A stretch of DNA of 64,000 nt from Terrimesophilobacter sp964651535 (GTDB lineage Bacteria > Actinomycetota > Actinomycetes > Actinomycetales > Microbacteriaceae), in contig CAZYYE010000002.1 of assembly GCA_964651535.1 (NCBI GenBank), forward strand, positions 248,001 to 312,000, in the 5' to 3' direction. This document shows positions 50,660 through 59,233 of the stretch, in pieces (the stretch's first letter is position 1; the number at the start of each line of letters is the position of its first letter). The notes beneath the pieces are model-generated. The model saw nothing but the letters and a program-made list of their open reading frames with translations. It had not been told where the DNA came from and searched no databases. The position numbers and the translations under genes were made by a program.

Positions 50660-51735
50660 TACACAACACTTTCGACCGTCAAAAATGCGGTAAGCATGTT
50701 CAACGCACCACCCGACGACTGCGCCGTTGAAAGACGAAGAACATCCCCCACAGCGAAAGTCACGAACGTTTCCGCCACCATCCCTGTAGGGACACCTGAC
50801 GCGGTTACAAGGGGGGGCATCACCGCCGACTGGGCAACAAACGTGGTCGGCGTTGCCGCCACAGCTTTATCAATAAACAACTGGCGGATACCTGTCGCGT
50901 TGTACGCATAGTTACCGATACCCTGCACTCGGTACGTTCCCGCCGTCACACAGGTTAACAACCCGGTCCCACGAACAATGGTGAACGCACTCCCGAGAGT
51001 GTTCACTAGGTCGGTGCCGTCGTAGGTGATGACTGTTGTGGTGCCGGTGGGGATTGATTGGGGTGTGGTGCGTTGCAGAATGGCGCGCCGCACCCTCGCT
51101 GACCATGCAGAACCGTTGTACACGTACTGTGCTCCGGCAACCTCAGCTAACGTCCCAATTGGTAGCGTCGTTTCCGCATCCATTTCGGTCGAATTGCGGA
51201 AGTGCACCACCCCGCCTGCCGCCGCCGTGAACGGTGCCGTCTGTGTGATCGTTGTACCCGAGTTTGTTGCCGTCACCCCAGCCGGAACCAGAATGCGCGC
51301 CAACTCGACAGCACCAGGGAACCCAGACAATGAAGGTGCCACAGGTGATGCAGCCGCCGTCCCCTGTGCTACCCCAATAACCGGGTTCGAGTCCGTCCCA
51401 TCAAGCGAAAACTCGCGTTGCCACACATACACAATGTCAATCCGCGAGTTCGACCCAGGCGCAGCCGTCGTCACCACATTGACGACACCATCATTGGCAA
51501 GCAGCACAGCACCCGAAGTTGCCCCACGAGAGGTCACAGCGGTGAACCGGGCAACATCGTAAGACATATTCGCCTTACCCGTCACAATCGTTTCGTTGCC
51601 CTCCCAGAACAGGCCGGGGCGTGCCTTACCTGTCGTGTCTTTCACAATCAGCCCTGCTTGGGCGAGCTTGTGATCCTCCGGTGTGACAGTACCTACCGCG
51701 TTGCCGTAGGTGCCGAGACCATGTTTGATAGCCAT
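50659..51735 (-). CDS. Minor tail / receptor-binding protein
   Basis: 358 residues, Thr/Ala/Gly/Val-rich and beta-structured. An N-terminal part MAIKHGLGTYGNAVGTVTPEDHKLAQAGLI precedes an adhesin-like middle with FRNSTEMDAETTLPIGTLAEVAGAQYVYNGSAWS. The C-terminal ~130 residues have a jelly-roll look (VITYDGTDLVNTLGSAFTI...VRLSTAQSSGG). Probably a baseplate or fibre protein for host binding. AAGGAAG precedes the ATG. Confidence 0.75.
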   Translation of the reverse strand: MAIKHGLGTYGNAVGTVTPEDHKLAQAGLIVKDTTGKARPGLFWEGNETIVTGKANMSYDVARFTAVTSRGATSGAVLLANDGVVNVVTTAAPGSNSRIDIVYVWQREFSLDGTDSNPVIGVAQGTAAASPVAPSLSGFPGAVELARILVPAGVTATNSGTTITQTAPFTAAAGGVVHFRNSTEMDAETTLPIGTLAEVAGAQYVYNGSAWSARVRRAILQRTTPQSIPTGTTTVITYDGTDLVNTLGSAFTIVRGTGLLTCVTAGTYRVQGIGNYAYNATGIRQLFIDKAVAATPTTFVAQSAVMPPLVTASGVPTGMVAETFVTFAVGDVLRLSTAQSSGGALNMLTAFLTVESVV

Positions 51736-51774
51736 GAGTGAACTTCCTTACTGTCGCAATGTCAGCGGCGGGGG

Positions 51775-51780
51775 TAGAAT
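51775..51780 (+). promoter_or_regulatory. -10 element of the moron gene
   Basis: TAGAAT lies seven bases before the ATG at 51788, the spacing of a leaderless actinobacterial transcript. No convincing -35 box. Faces opposite to the late operon. Confidence 0.5.
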
Positions 51781-51787
51781 GGTTGGT

Positions 51788-52177
51788 ATGAAAATCAGGT
51801 GGAAAACAGTCGGGCTGTCAGCGTTCGCTGTCGCCGTCATCGGCGGTGTCACCGTGCTGTCACAGACCGGGCCGATATTCCCGACCTCCGAAGTCGAGGC
51901 CCCCGCGTCAACGGTGATCGTTGACGAATCCCCGGAACCGACTTTCACACCGACCCCGACCGTCACACCGACCCCAACACCGACACAGGAACCAGTTGTC
52001 GAAGCACCTGCGCCGCCGCCTCCGCCTGTGCGGTCCGGCGCGCCTAGCGGTACCCCGTTGCCGTTCTACCCGTCCAGCGACCCTGAGAACGCTGAAGGCG
52101 GACAGTACGCGGACCCCGGCTCATTCTGTGCAAGCGGGTCAGGGTCCACCGTCAACGGTGTCCCCGTCTGCGACTAA
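51788..52177 (+). CDS. Oppositely oriented prophage gene: membrane-anchored Pro/Thr-rich surface protein
   Basis: 129 residues on the plus strand within the minus-strand tail region. A signal anchor (about 6-28) is followed by a Pro/Thr/Glu stretch (PEPTFTPTPTVTPTPTPTQE, then PAPPPPPVRSG) and a C-terminal ~35 residues with two Cys that may form a disulfide. The 3' end overlaps the neighbouring tail gene by 4 bases. Its own promoter and orientation mark it as a moron expressed from the prophage. A GTG/ATG nine bases upstream (51779) is an alternative start. Surface modification or superinfection exclusion are possible roles. Confidence 0.78.
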   Translation: MKIRWKTVGLSAFAVAVIGGVTVLSQTGPIFPTSEVEAPASTVIVDESPEPTFTPTPTVTPTPTPTQEPVVEAPAPPPPPVRSGAPSGTPLPFYPSSDPENAEGGQYADPGSFCASGSGSTVNGVPVCD

Positions 52178-52827
52178 AGCCCAGCCGCCTCAAGACGTTT
52201 CTCTAACGCCTCGATGCGTGCAGCGCGCTCGCGCCCATCAGCGTGAAGACGCTGCACCACCGCAATAAGCGGGATGGTGAGACGCTCATAGTTGATGCCC
52301 TGCGGTTCCCCGTCCGCATTGTTGAACACGTACTCGCCGAGGCCGATCGCCACAAAGTATTCGGCGATCGCGCCGAGTTCCCACGGCGCTTTGTCACCGA
52401 GTTCCTCAACGGCTTGGATGTACCGAAACCGCACAAGCGACACCGCCAAAAGCGCATCTACGAGAGGGTCAGTGTTTGGACGGGAGAAGTCCTGCTTGTA
52501 GACCACGGAGGACGCTGTAGCACCGAGCCTGCCGTCCCCGTTCAACCAAGCGCTCACATAGCTAGTCGTGACCGGGGTGGCCCGTCCGTGCGGCGTATAG
52601 ATGTCGCCGGCGACGTTGATGTTGCCGCCAGCGGTTACATCTCCCGAGACGTTGATCGAGGTCTGTGCAAGAATGCCGTCGATCAAATCCTGCAATTTGG
52701 CCACCGTCTGAGATAGTTGCGTCCCAGTCGGGCGTTCCAACTCGCGAACCTTATCCCGCAACTCCTCGAACAACAGGCGAAGAACATCCAGCGGCTCAAC
52801 CGGCGACACATCGTACCCGCCAGCCAT
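52174..52827 (-). CDS. Tail protein with S74-like C-terminal chaperone
   Basis: 217 residues. A coiled-coil N-terminus (LDVLRLLFEELRDKVRELERP), a short collagen-free linker with INVSGDVTAGGNINVAGDIYTP, and a C-terminal region with ELGAIAEYF, GEPQGINYERLTIPLIAVVQRL and IEALEKRL. The end matches the peptidase S74 intramolecular chaperone layout, which trims itself after trimeric fibre folding. Probably a tail fibre or its chaperone. Confidence 0.72.
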   Translation of the reverse strand: MAGGYDVSPVEPLDVLRLLFEELRDKVRELERPTGTQLSQTVAKLQDLIDGILAQTSINVSGDVTAGGNINVAGDIYTPHGRATPVTTSYVSAWLNGDGRLGATASSVVYKQDFSRPNTDPLVDALLAVSLVRFRYIQAVEELGDKAPWELGAIAEYFVAIGLGEYVFNNADGEPQGINYERLTIPLIAVVQRLHADGRERAARIEALEKRLEAAGL

Positions 52828-53981
52828 TAGAGCACCTCCGGCTGAAACTCCAAATGAACTTTCTTCCCCACCGCATCCCCCGACCGTGACAGAACCCGCA
52901 GCCGGTACGAACCATCCTCAATGTACGGGTCGCCGGTCACCTTCACCCGCGCAAAATCGCCCGCATTGAACGCCCCCAGGAACGGCCGCGACGCCACCGC
53001 ATGATCGAACGACCACGTTTGGATCGGCTTCCGCCCCCGCAACACCAACTCATCCGAATACTCCTGCAACGTGCCCGCCATGTTCACTGTCGAATGCGAC
53101 GAGTCCACCACCTCCAGCAACGGGAACCCAGCATCGGTCAACGTCGAATCCGTCGACACCGTGGTGAGAACCTCATCCGATTGCCGCCCGCCAGCACCGA
53201 ACGCTTGCGAACCAATCCGCGACCCGTCCACATTCACTTTCAGATTCGTCACCGACGACTCCCTGAGCCCCACATTGAACACGACCTCCTGCAACGACGA
53301 CAACAACGGCACAGTCGGGGTACCGATCCGCATCACCCACTCGATCCCATCCCTCGCCGTATTGAAACGGGGAGTGAACATGATGTCCGGGCCACCCAAA
53401 ACTTGGGTGAGCTGCTTGAGCCTTTCCCCCACGAACGCAAGATCCGCACCCTTATAGGTGCGCTCCGCCGTCCCCGTGACCTCCGTCGGAAGGATGACCG
53501 GAACATTCCCGCCCGTCCACGACTGCGCCTGCGCCACCAGAGCGCGCGCGATGCCCTGCAACGACGTTCTCGTATCCGTCGGCCACACATCATCCGGGTC
53601 CACCGAAGCATCCGTGAACCGTGTCGTCACCGTCGGGTCAGACGGCAACCGACCAGCCAAGAGCGGCAACAGAACACGGTGATCGAAATACGACCACATG
53701 CCCGCACCCGTCAACGTCAAATGGCGTGTGTTCGCATCCCAGTCGTGCGCCCAAATCGGACCCGCCTGCAACACCGTGTCACCCTCGACAGCGGCCAGGA
53801 ACGCTTTCCCCGGCATCGCCGACTCCCGCAACCCCAACCGGGCCACCACCGGGTCCTTCAACGTGGCCGTGCACGAAATATCCCCCGCACGGTTCAACAC
53901 TTCCGACCACGACCCCGACAGCACCTGCAACGTCTGAATACGCTTACCCGTAAGCAGATCCCCGATCAGCCACTTAACCAT
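52827..53981 (-). CDS. Phage tail protein (baseplate / Gp37-like)
   Basis: 384 residues. MVKWLIGDLLTGKRIQTLQVLSGSWSEVLNRAGDISCTATL is the start of the siphovirus baseplate/Gp37-like tail family. Later motifs: GPIWAHDWDANTRHLTLTGAGMWSYFDHR and FGAGGRQSDEVLTT. It lies after the distal tail gene and probably bridges baseplate and fibre. Overlaps the neighbours by one base each. Confidence 0.78.
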   Translation of the reverse strand: MVKWLIGDLLTGKRIQTLQVLSGSWSEVLNRAGDISCTATLKDPVVARLGLRESAMPGKAFLAAVEGDTVLQAGPIWAHDWDANTRHLTLTGAGMWSYFDHRVLLPLLAGRLPSDPTVTTRFTDASVDPDDVWPTDTRTSLQGIARALVAQAQSWTGGNVPVILPTEVTGTAERTYKGADLAFVGERLKQLTQVLGGPDIMFTPRFNTARDGIEWVMRIGTPTVPLLSSLQEVVFNVGLRESSVTNLKVNVDGSRIGSQAFGAGGRQSDEVLTTVSTDSTLTDAGFPLLEVVDSSHSTVNMAGTLQEYSDELVLRGRKPIQTWSFDHAVASRPFLGAFNAGDFARVKVTGDPYIEDGSYRLRVLSRSGDAVGKKVHLEFQPEVL

Positions 53982-54835
53982 TACCAGTACCCGTCCGAGA
54001 TTGTCGCCGCCATCTGCGGAGTCCCAGACGACCCAGAGACAGCATTGAATTGCACCGTCCGCGACGACCCCTTCGGAACCGAAAACCAGTCATCCCGCAC
54101 AAGATAGGTTGACCCATCCGACACACCGTCGACCAGAACCTCACCAGTCCTGGCATCCAACGACACCGACGTGCCCGCAGGAACAACACGCTCATACCGG
54201 AGCACATCCCCCGTCTCCAGACATTGCAAGAAGAACCCGCCCGTCAACTCACCCGTCACAGTGAAACTCGGCCACACCTCCGCCGTGCCCGCATTCGACA
54301 ACACAACGCGTCCCAGATCACCGAGCGCACCATAGTAGAGCGCCCCAGACGGTGACCCGAGCGGATACTCCAGCCCCCCACCAGACATCGGCAACCCCGT
54401 GGTCACAGTGCGCGTCGGACCATATTTCACAGGATCATCCGCAACAAACTGGGCCGTCACGATAGCGGTGCGACGATCAGCCGCCTCATTCACCTCTGCC
54501 GAACCGGACAGTGAAACAGTGCAGGTTCGTGTCCCGTTCGCTGTGGTCACAGACAGGGGGAACGGCACACCGTCCGACTGGATTGCGGCGAACGCATCCC
54601 AGAGCGTTGTTTCGGCCTCCGCAAACGTGTCCGCCTGCAACGATCCGACAAATGTGAGTGCGCGAGCCCCCCGGTAGTTGCGGGTAGACCCGAATGTGCC
54701 GTCCGCGTTCGGTCGAGGGTCACCATCAGTCCGCATGGGCGGCGATGAATACCATCCCGACAGTTTCTGGTAAACCCAGTTGGAGCCGCCTTCACCGTCG
54801 AAAACGAGTCCGTCAATGGTCACAAGGTCGGTCAT
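53981..54835 (-). CDS. Distal tail protein (Dit-like)
   Basis: 284 residues. N-terminal TIDGLVFDG and WYSSPPMRTDGDPRPNADGTFG, then a beta-rich middle and a C-terminal galectin-like part (GALYYGALGDLGRVVLSNAGTAEVWPSFTVTG). Size and order after the tape measure gene fit Dit, the hub linking tail tube and baseplate. Overlaps tape measure stop by 4 bases. Confidence 0.8.
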   Translation of the reverse strand: MTDLVTIDGLVFDGEGGSNWVYQKLSGWYSSPPMRTDGDPRPNADGTFGSTRNYRGARALTFVGSLQADTFAEAETTLWDAFAAIQSDGVPFPLSVTTANGTRTCTVSLSGSAEVNEAADRRTAIVTAQFVADDPVKYGPTRTVTTGLPMSGGGLEYPLGSPSGALYYGALGDLGRVVLSNAGTAEVWPSFTVTGELTGGFFLQCLETGDVLRYERVVPAGTSVSLDARTGEVLVDGVSDGSTYLVRDDWFSVPKGSSRTVQFNAVSGSSGTPQMAATISDGYW

Positions 54836-56742
54836 ACGAACCTCACCTTCTGGCCGATCCGCTGCATGAACAGGTCGAGTAGCACGTACGGGTCAGGGTT
54901 TTGGAGGATCACGTCACGGAACCCGCTACCCGAGCCACCGTTCGCGGCCGCATCCATCAGGTTGTTCAGCTTCCCCGTGTCCACAACTGATTCGGCCCTG
55001 CCGGCCTCAGCCGCCAAAATGAGTGTCCCACCAGGACGCGGCAACACCGTCCCACCATCAGCCATAGCGACAGGGCCGAACCGACCAGATGGCCCACCGC
55101 CGCTGCCCGGTGAACTGGTAAGAGTGGAAAGGCTTGGCAGGTTTGGGGACCACCTGCCGAAACTGATCTTCTTACCAAACATGGCAAGGATTGGGTTCAG
55201 CAGGTTTTCTAAACCGCCCACAAGCCCGTTGATCATGTCCGCGAACATGTGAATGAGGCCATACATGAACTGATAGATGCCGCGTGCCGCATCGCCGAGA
55301 GGCCCAGGAATGTTGTAAAGGAGTTTCGCCAACGTATCAACTGACAACTGTCCGTCCTCGATCAACCCGAAGAAATCTGAAAGGAACCCCAACGCACCAG
55401 CATTTATTGAAACCATCCACGCCAACGCACTCGCAACCGCAACAATCGCGGGGGCAATATCAATGAGCAGATCCAGCAGCGGAATCGCAACATCCACCAA
55501 CGGTGGGATGATCTCAAGCAGTGCGGGAAACAGTTTGATCGCAGCATCCACGAGTGGTGGAATAAGTGGTACCAACGCGTCCACAAGTTTTGTGAACATT
55601 GGGGCCTGCTTTGCCAGCATCGGCCCGAGCTGCGGGAGAATGCCCATAATTGCGGGGCCGATCGGATGCAACGCATCCAGAATGGAGAGTACAGTCTTCA
55701 AACCGGGGAACTGGTCCGCGATACCTTTGATTGCGTCAGCAAACTTGCGTGGCCCATTCTCTTCAAACAACAGACCCAGGAGTTGCCCCATCTTGTTCAC
55801 CATCGGGGTTAGCGATTCGTCAGCGAATCGGCGCATCCAGGCAACCAGCGACTTCATGCCCGGTGACGCTTCAATTTTCCTGAGCAGGTCCGCGAAGTCA
55901 TTAGCCCACTTGACCGCAGCACCACCACCATTCGGATCAACAAACGGTGAAACTAGTGCGGATGCCAGATCACGGAATGCGCCCCGGATCCGGTCCGTAG
56001 CACCCACCCAAGTCTTTTTCACATTCTCGGCCGCACCACCGAACCGCTGAGACATGCCCTTCGTGAGCGCGTCCAAAGCTTCATCCGCGCCGAGCACCCC
56101 CGCTGTGATGTCGGCTTTGATCTGCGCACCCGTCTTGCCCATCTGGGAACCGATCAACTCCGCCGCGTTAATACCACGCTGCCCAAACTGGATCAGGTCC
56201 TGACCGGTAATTTTTCCGGCTGCGCTAATCTGCGCCATAACGAAAATGACATCTTGCAGTTGCTGGGATGAACCGCCAGCGGCCGCGACAGCATCCTGCA
56301 CAGCATCGAGGATTGGCACAATCTTTTCGGCCTGAACACCGAACGCTAAGAGTTGTTGCGAACCTTGAATAAATGCTTGCCTGGGGAACGGTGAGGTCAT
56401 CGCGAATTCACGAATGGACTTCTGCATTTCTGCCGCAGCCTCAGCCGTACCTAGCAGGGTTGTGAATGCAGCTCTGGATGATTGCTCGAGCGTGTTGTAC
56501 GAAACACCCAACGCGATCGTGTTCTTGATCAGCCGGCTAATGCCGAGTGTGGCGAGCACCGCCGCACCCACAGCGGCGACACGACGGAACATTTGCCCGA
56601 ACGTTGCCGTCCCCCGAGTTGCAGCCCCAGTGAAAGCGTTATCGAAGTCACGATCCATCGACCTCGAGAACCCTTGACCGGAGGGCATCACCGAAACGTA
56701 AACGGCCCCAACTTCTTGACCTGTCGCCTGGTTGCGTGCCAC
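54832..56742 (-). CDS. Tape measure protein
   Basis: 636 residues from a GTG start at 56742 with GGAGG five bases upstream. Helical N-terminal third with TATFGQMFRRVAAVGAAVLATL, long hydrophobic-rich middle and a Gly-rich C-terminus. It sets tail length by acting as an internal ruler and is the longest late gene, as usual for siphoviruses. A predicted tail of modest length. Directly downstream of the tail-assembly chaperone pair. Confidence 0.93.
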   Translation of the reverse strand: MARNQATGQEVGAVYVSVMPSGQGFSRSMDRDFDNAFTGAATRGTATFGQMFRRVAAVGAAVLATLGISRLIKNTIALGVSYNTLEQSSRAAFTTLLGTAEAAAEMQKSIREFAMTSPFPRQAFIQGSQQLLAFGVQAEKIVPILDAVQDAVAAAGGSSQQLQDVIFVMAQISAAGKITGQDLIQFGQRGINAAELIGSQMGKTGAQIKADITAGVLGADEALDALTKGMSQRFGGAAENVKKTWVGATDRIRGAFRDLASALVSPFVDPNGGGAAVKWANDFADLLRKIEASPGMKSLVAWMRRFADESLTPMVNKMGQLLGLLFEENGPRKFADAIKGIADQFPGLKTVLSILDALHPIGPAIMGILPQLGPMLAKQAPMFTKLVDALVPLIPPLVDAAIKLFPALLEIIPPLVDVAIPLLDLLIDIAPAIVAVASALAWMVSINAGALGFLSDFFGLIEDGQLSVDTLAKLLYNIPGPLGDAARGIYQFMYGLIHMFADMINGLVGGLENLLNPILAMFGKKISFGRWSPNLPSLSTLTSSPGSGGGPSGRFGPVAMADGGTVLPRPGGTLILAAEAGRAESVVDTGKLNNLMDAAANGGSGSGFRDVILQNPDPYVLLDLFMQRIGQKVRFV

Positions 56743-56785
56743 AGATACCTCCAAAGGGGTTGGGGTGAACCTGTGGCGAGCAGGT

Positions 56786-57498
56786 TTACGTCAGCGTTTT
56801 CAACCGGGCGAGCGCAGCAACCCGTTCCGGGTCATCCAACGGCACCATCACCGGTTCGGGGATCTTTGCGGTCTCCCACGGGCGTTGCAGTTTGATCGGC
56901 GTTTTACCGCGCCCCCGGTTAGCGTTGAAGTCAAGTTCTTTGATGTCCCATGCGGCACGTTCGGCACCGGAGGGCACATACCGCCAGTTCAGGAACGCAC
57001 CCACAACCGCCGATTCGGGGTCTTTCTGAATTTCCTCCACCAACCAAGCGGTTTCAGCCACCGACAAACTGCCGTCGAAGAACTGCCGCGTGTGGAGTCC
57101 GCGTTTGCGGAAGTCGGCTTCTAACTGGGCTGGGTAGTGTTCCCTGAACTGGTAGAACTCGAAGATTCTTTTGGGTCCACACTCACCGCAGCCCTCGACG
57201 CATCCAACCATGCCATCACCACGGTCATCTGATCGGTGAACGCCAGACCCGCAAGGAAACGGCCCAGTTTGGCGAACTTCGGGAACCGGCGAATCGTCCC
57301 CACGACCGCAGCAATATGGGCAACCTCAGACTCAAACCCATCCGACAATGCCGCAATCATCAGATCGCCGGGCGCATCAACAGGGTCAATGATGTTCGGC
57401 AGATCGAACACCGAACCGCCAGGGAATGCGGTGCAGTCGAGACTGATTCGTGCAAGTTGAGTTTCCGGCTTCGCGGCCGGGGTGACAATGACAGACAT
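56786..57498 (-). CDS. Tail assembly chaperone GT fusion (programmed -1 frameshift product)
   Basis: Translation from 57498 slips -1 at CCCAAAA (57175-57169) and continues to 56786, giving a protein of about 237 residues (110 from the upstream frame, 127 from the downstream frame). The downstream frame reads PKRIFEFYQFREHYPAQLEADFRKRG and ends VALARLKTLT. This is the conserved G/GT arrangement of siphovirus tail chaperones, needed in low ratio for tape-measure folding. The downstream frame alone could start at 57211 but has no ribosome-binding site. Confidence 0.82.
57121..57498 (-). CDS. Tail assembly chaperone G (no frameshift)
   Basis: 125 residues. SVIVTPAAKPETQLARIS with an AGGAG ribosome-binding site. 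The C-terminal tail after the slip site (KESSSSTSSGNTTQPS) is low complexity and is replaced by the GT part when frameshifting occurs. Major product of the pair; lies between the major tail and tape measure genes, its standard place. Confidence 0.85.
   Translation of the reverse strand: MSVIVTPAAKPETQLARISLDCTAFPGGSVFDLPNIIDPVDAPGDLMIAALSDGFESEVAHIAAVVGTIRRFPKFAKLGRFLAGLAFTDQMTVVMAWLDASRAAVSVDPKESSSSTSSGNTTQPS
57169..57175 (-). other. Programmed -1 ribosomal frameshift site CCCAAAA
   Basis: Canonical XXXYYYZ heptamer: zero-frame reading C-CCA-AAA slips to CCC-AAA-A, joining the two overlapping tail-chaperone frames exactly in register. It lies about 15 codons before the end of the first frame. 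Confidence 0.85.
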
Positions 57499-57577
57499 GG
57501 CGAGCTCCTAACAGTGGCGAGGGAAGGTAAACCGTTGGGTGGGCAACTCGCCATCACCCACCCAACGGGGTCTATGA

Positions 57578-58129
57578 TTAGCTGTTCAGGTACAGCGGGT
57601 CGAACACCTTGAACTGGTAACCAGTCGTCGCATCCAAATAGGTTTTGAACGTCATCCCGTACAGGATCAGCGTGTTCCGGTTGAACGTCAGCCCATCCCT
57701 ATCGGAGACACGCACCTTCGGGAAGTGCTTCACAATGCGCCGACCATCCTTCGGCAACGCAATCGCAATGATCGACCGGTACGTTTCCACAGACGCCTTC
57801 GTGACCTCCACGGACGCGGTAGCCAGATCGACGGTCGCATCAAAGTACGCTTCCACGATCTGCTTTTTCGTTTCGATCGGCCCGAACTGGAGCCCCCATG
57901 AACCGTTATCTTCCGAGGTGGTCTGAACAATGTCACCGTTGTGACCTTTCAGGTCCGTCTCCGAGGGGGTGTTCGGGGTCAGCGAATAGCCGTCCTCCGA
58001 GTAATACCCCAGTTCCGTCCAACCCGTGGAGGGTGTGAACGCGGACGAAGTGGGGGCTGCCGCCCCAACCGCGCCGAGATACAGAATGCCATCTGGGACG
58101 ATAGCGGTGTTGTCGGCTGAATTAGCCAT
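57578..58129 (-). CDS. Major tail protein
   Basis: 183 residues. Beta-rich protein starting MANSADNTAIVPDGILYLGAVG, with GWTELGYYSEDGYSL, and ending in a strand-rich tail. Matches siphovirus tail tube proteins in size and position (between terminator/connector genes and chaperones). AAGGGAG ribosome-binding site. Many copies form the tail tube. Confidence 0.88.
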   Translation of the reverse strand: MANSADNTAIVPDGILYLGAVGAAAPTSSAFTPSTGWTELGYYSEDGYSLTPNTPSETDLKGHNGDIVQTTSEDNGSWGLQFGPIETKKQIVEAYFDATVDLATASVEVTKASVETYRSIIAIALPKDGRRIVKHFPKVRVSDRDGLTFNRNTLILYGMTFKTYLDATTGYQFKVFDPLYLNS

Positions 58130-58218
58130 GATGGATCTCCCTTATCTCCCGAGTGGCGGGAACAGAAAAGACCACCCGGATGGATGGTCTCGAACCGCAT
58201 GGCGAGTTGCGGAAGTGT

Positions 58219-58680
58219 TTAGAGCGCGCGAACCTCAAGCAGCAGTGTGGCGAACGAATACTCAAGCCCAGTCGTTTCGTCCTTCACCCGTGACGGCCCA
58301 GAATCAACCTCAACCGACACAATCGGGTTACCATCACGCGGTGCCTGCTGAGCAATATACGCAACAACATTTGTCAGGTTGAAAGCCTTCTTCAAATCCG
58401 AACTACCCTGAGCAGTCACAACCCAACCCTGCACACGCACACGCACATACCTGGTGATCGGAGTAATCAACTGCCCCGGATCAGCCGCAACCACAACATG
58501 CTTGTACGGAGGGGTGCCGTCAGGGTTCGCGGTGCCGTCCGCCTTTTTCGCCGCCGGTTTCTGATTCCGCACCAGCACACCAGTCAACGCCGAATCGGCT
58601 GCAACAACTTTCGCCGCCGTCACCCACCCAATAAACCATGCTTCAACATCAGGCCACATGGTCGGAATCTGCCCGCTCAT
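58219..58680 (-). CDS. Tail terminator / tail completion protein
   Basis: 153 residues. MSGQIPTMWPDVEAWFIGWVTAAKVV and a YVRVRVQGWVVTAQG core. Fits the head-to-tail joining (terminator) protein placed just before the major tail gene. Overlaps the next gene by 4 bases. Confidence 0.7.
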   Translation of the reverse strand: MSGQIPTMWPDVEAWFIGWVTAAKVVAADSALTGVLVRNQKPAAKKADGTANPDGTPPYKHVVVAADPGQLITPITRYVRVRVQGWVVTAQGSSDLKKAFNLTNVVAYIAQQAPRDGNPIVSVEVDSGPSRVKDETTGLEYSFATLLLEVRAL

Positions 58681-58931
58681 ACGTGAATCCTGTTCAACGC
58701 CTGCGACAACGCCCCCGACTGCGCTTCACGGTGCGACGCATTCGGCTGTTCATCAACAATGCGGATACGGACACGAGACTTCGACACAGACGTTTTCACA
58801 ACCGTTCCGGGCGGAGCGACAGCTTCCACCGCCGGCATGACCGCTTTCACAAAACCGGCATCCCGAAAATCCTTGAGAATCTGGTTACGGAACCCCGCCC
58901 GGTTGATGACGAACTTCGCTTTGATTCTCAT
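58677..58931 (-). CDS. Small head-tail joining protein (HK97 gp10-like)
   Basis: 84 residues, basic; RIKAKFVINRAGFRNQILKDFRDAGFVKAVMPAVEAV. Size and place suggest the HK97 gp10 / minor connector family. Overlaps both neighbours by 4 bases. Confidence 0.65.
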   Translation of the reverse strand: MRIKAKFVINRAGFRNQILKDFRDAGFVKAVMPAVEAVAPPGTVVKTSVSKSRVRIRIVDEQPNASHREAQSGALSQALNRIHV

Positions 58932-59233
58932 CCGTTCACCAACTTCACCTGAATGTGCTCACCGTAAGGGGGTTCTTTCCAACTCGAAATACGCCCATCA
59001 ACCGGGGTGTCTTCACCACGCACCGTCAACGTGTCCGTGGGGAGAATACCGGAGTCGGCGGCGTCCACAACGTAGAGGTTGTAGTTCACCTCAATGGGGG
59101 TGCGCCCGACCAGGCGTGGTTCGTCCGACAAGAGCGGTGCAACCAACATTTGCACCGTCTTGACCGTGGACAGCGGCCCGTCCACAGTGTTGCCGTACTC
59201 GTCCGTGATGATGCTAGGCCGCTTGACTGTCAC
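58928..59233 (-). CDS. Head-tail adaptor/stopper
   Basis: 101 residues from a GTG at 59233 that lies inside the end of the glycosyltransferase gene; a start further upstream would be antisense-like low-quality sequence. Beta-rich with TVKRPSIITDEYGNTVDG and DTLTVRGEDTPVDGRISSW, typical of small SPP1 gp16/HK97 gp7-type connector proteins. Confidence 0.68.
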   Translation of the reverse strand: MTVKRPSIITDEYGNTVDGPLSTVKTVQMLVAPLLSDEPRLVGRTPIEVNYNLYVVDAADSGILPTDTLTVRGEDTPVDGRISSWKEPPYGEHIQVKLVNG

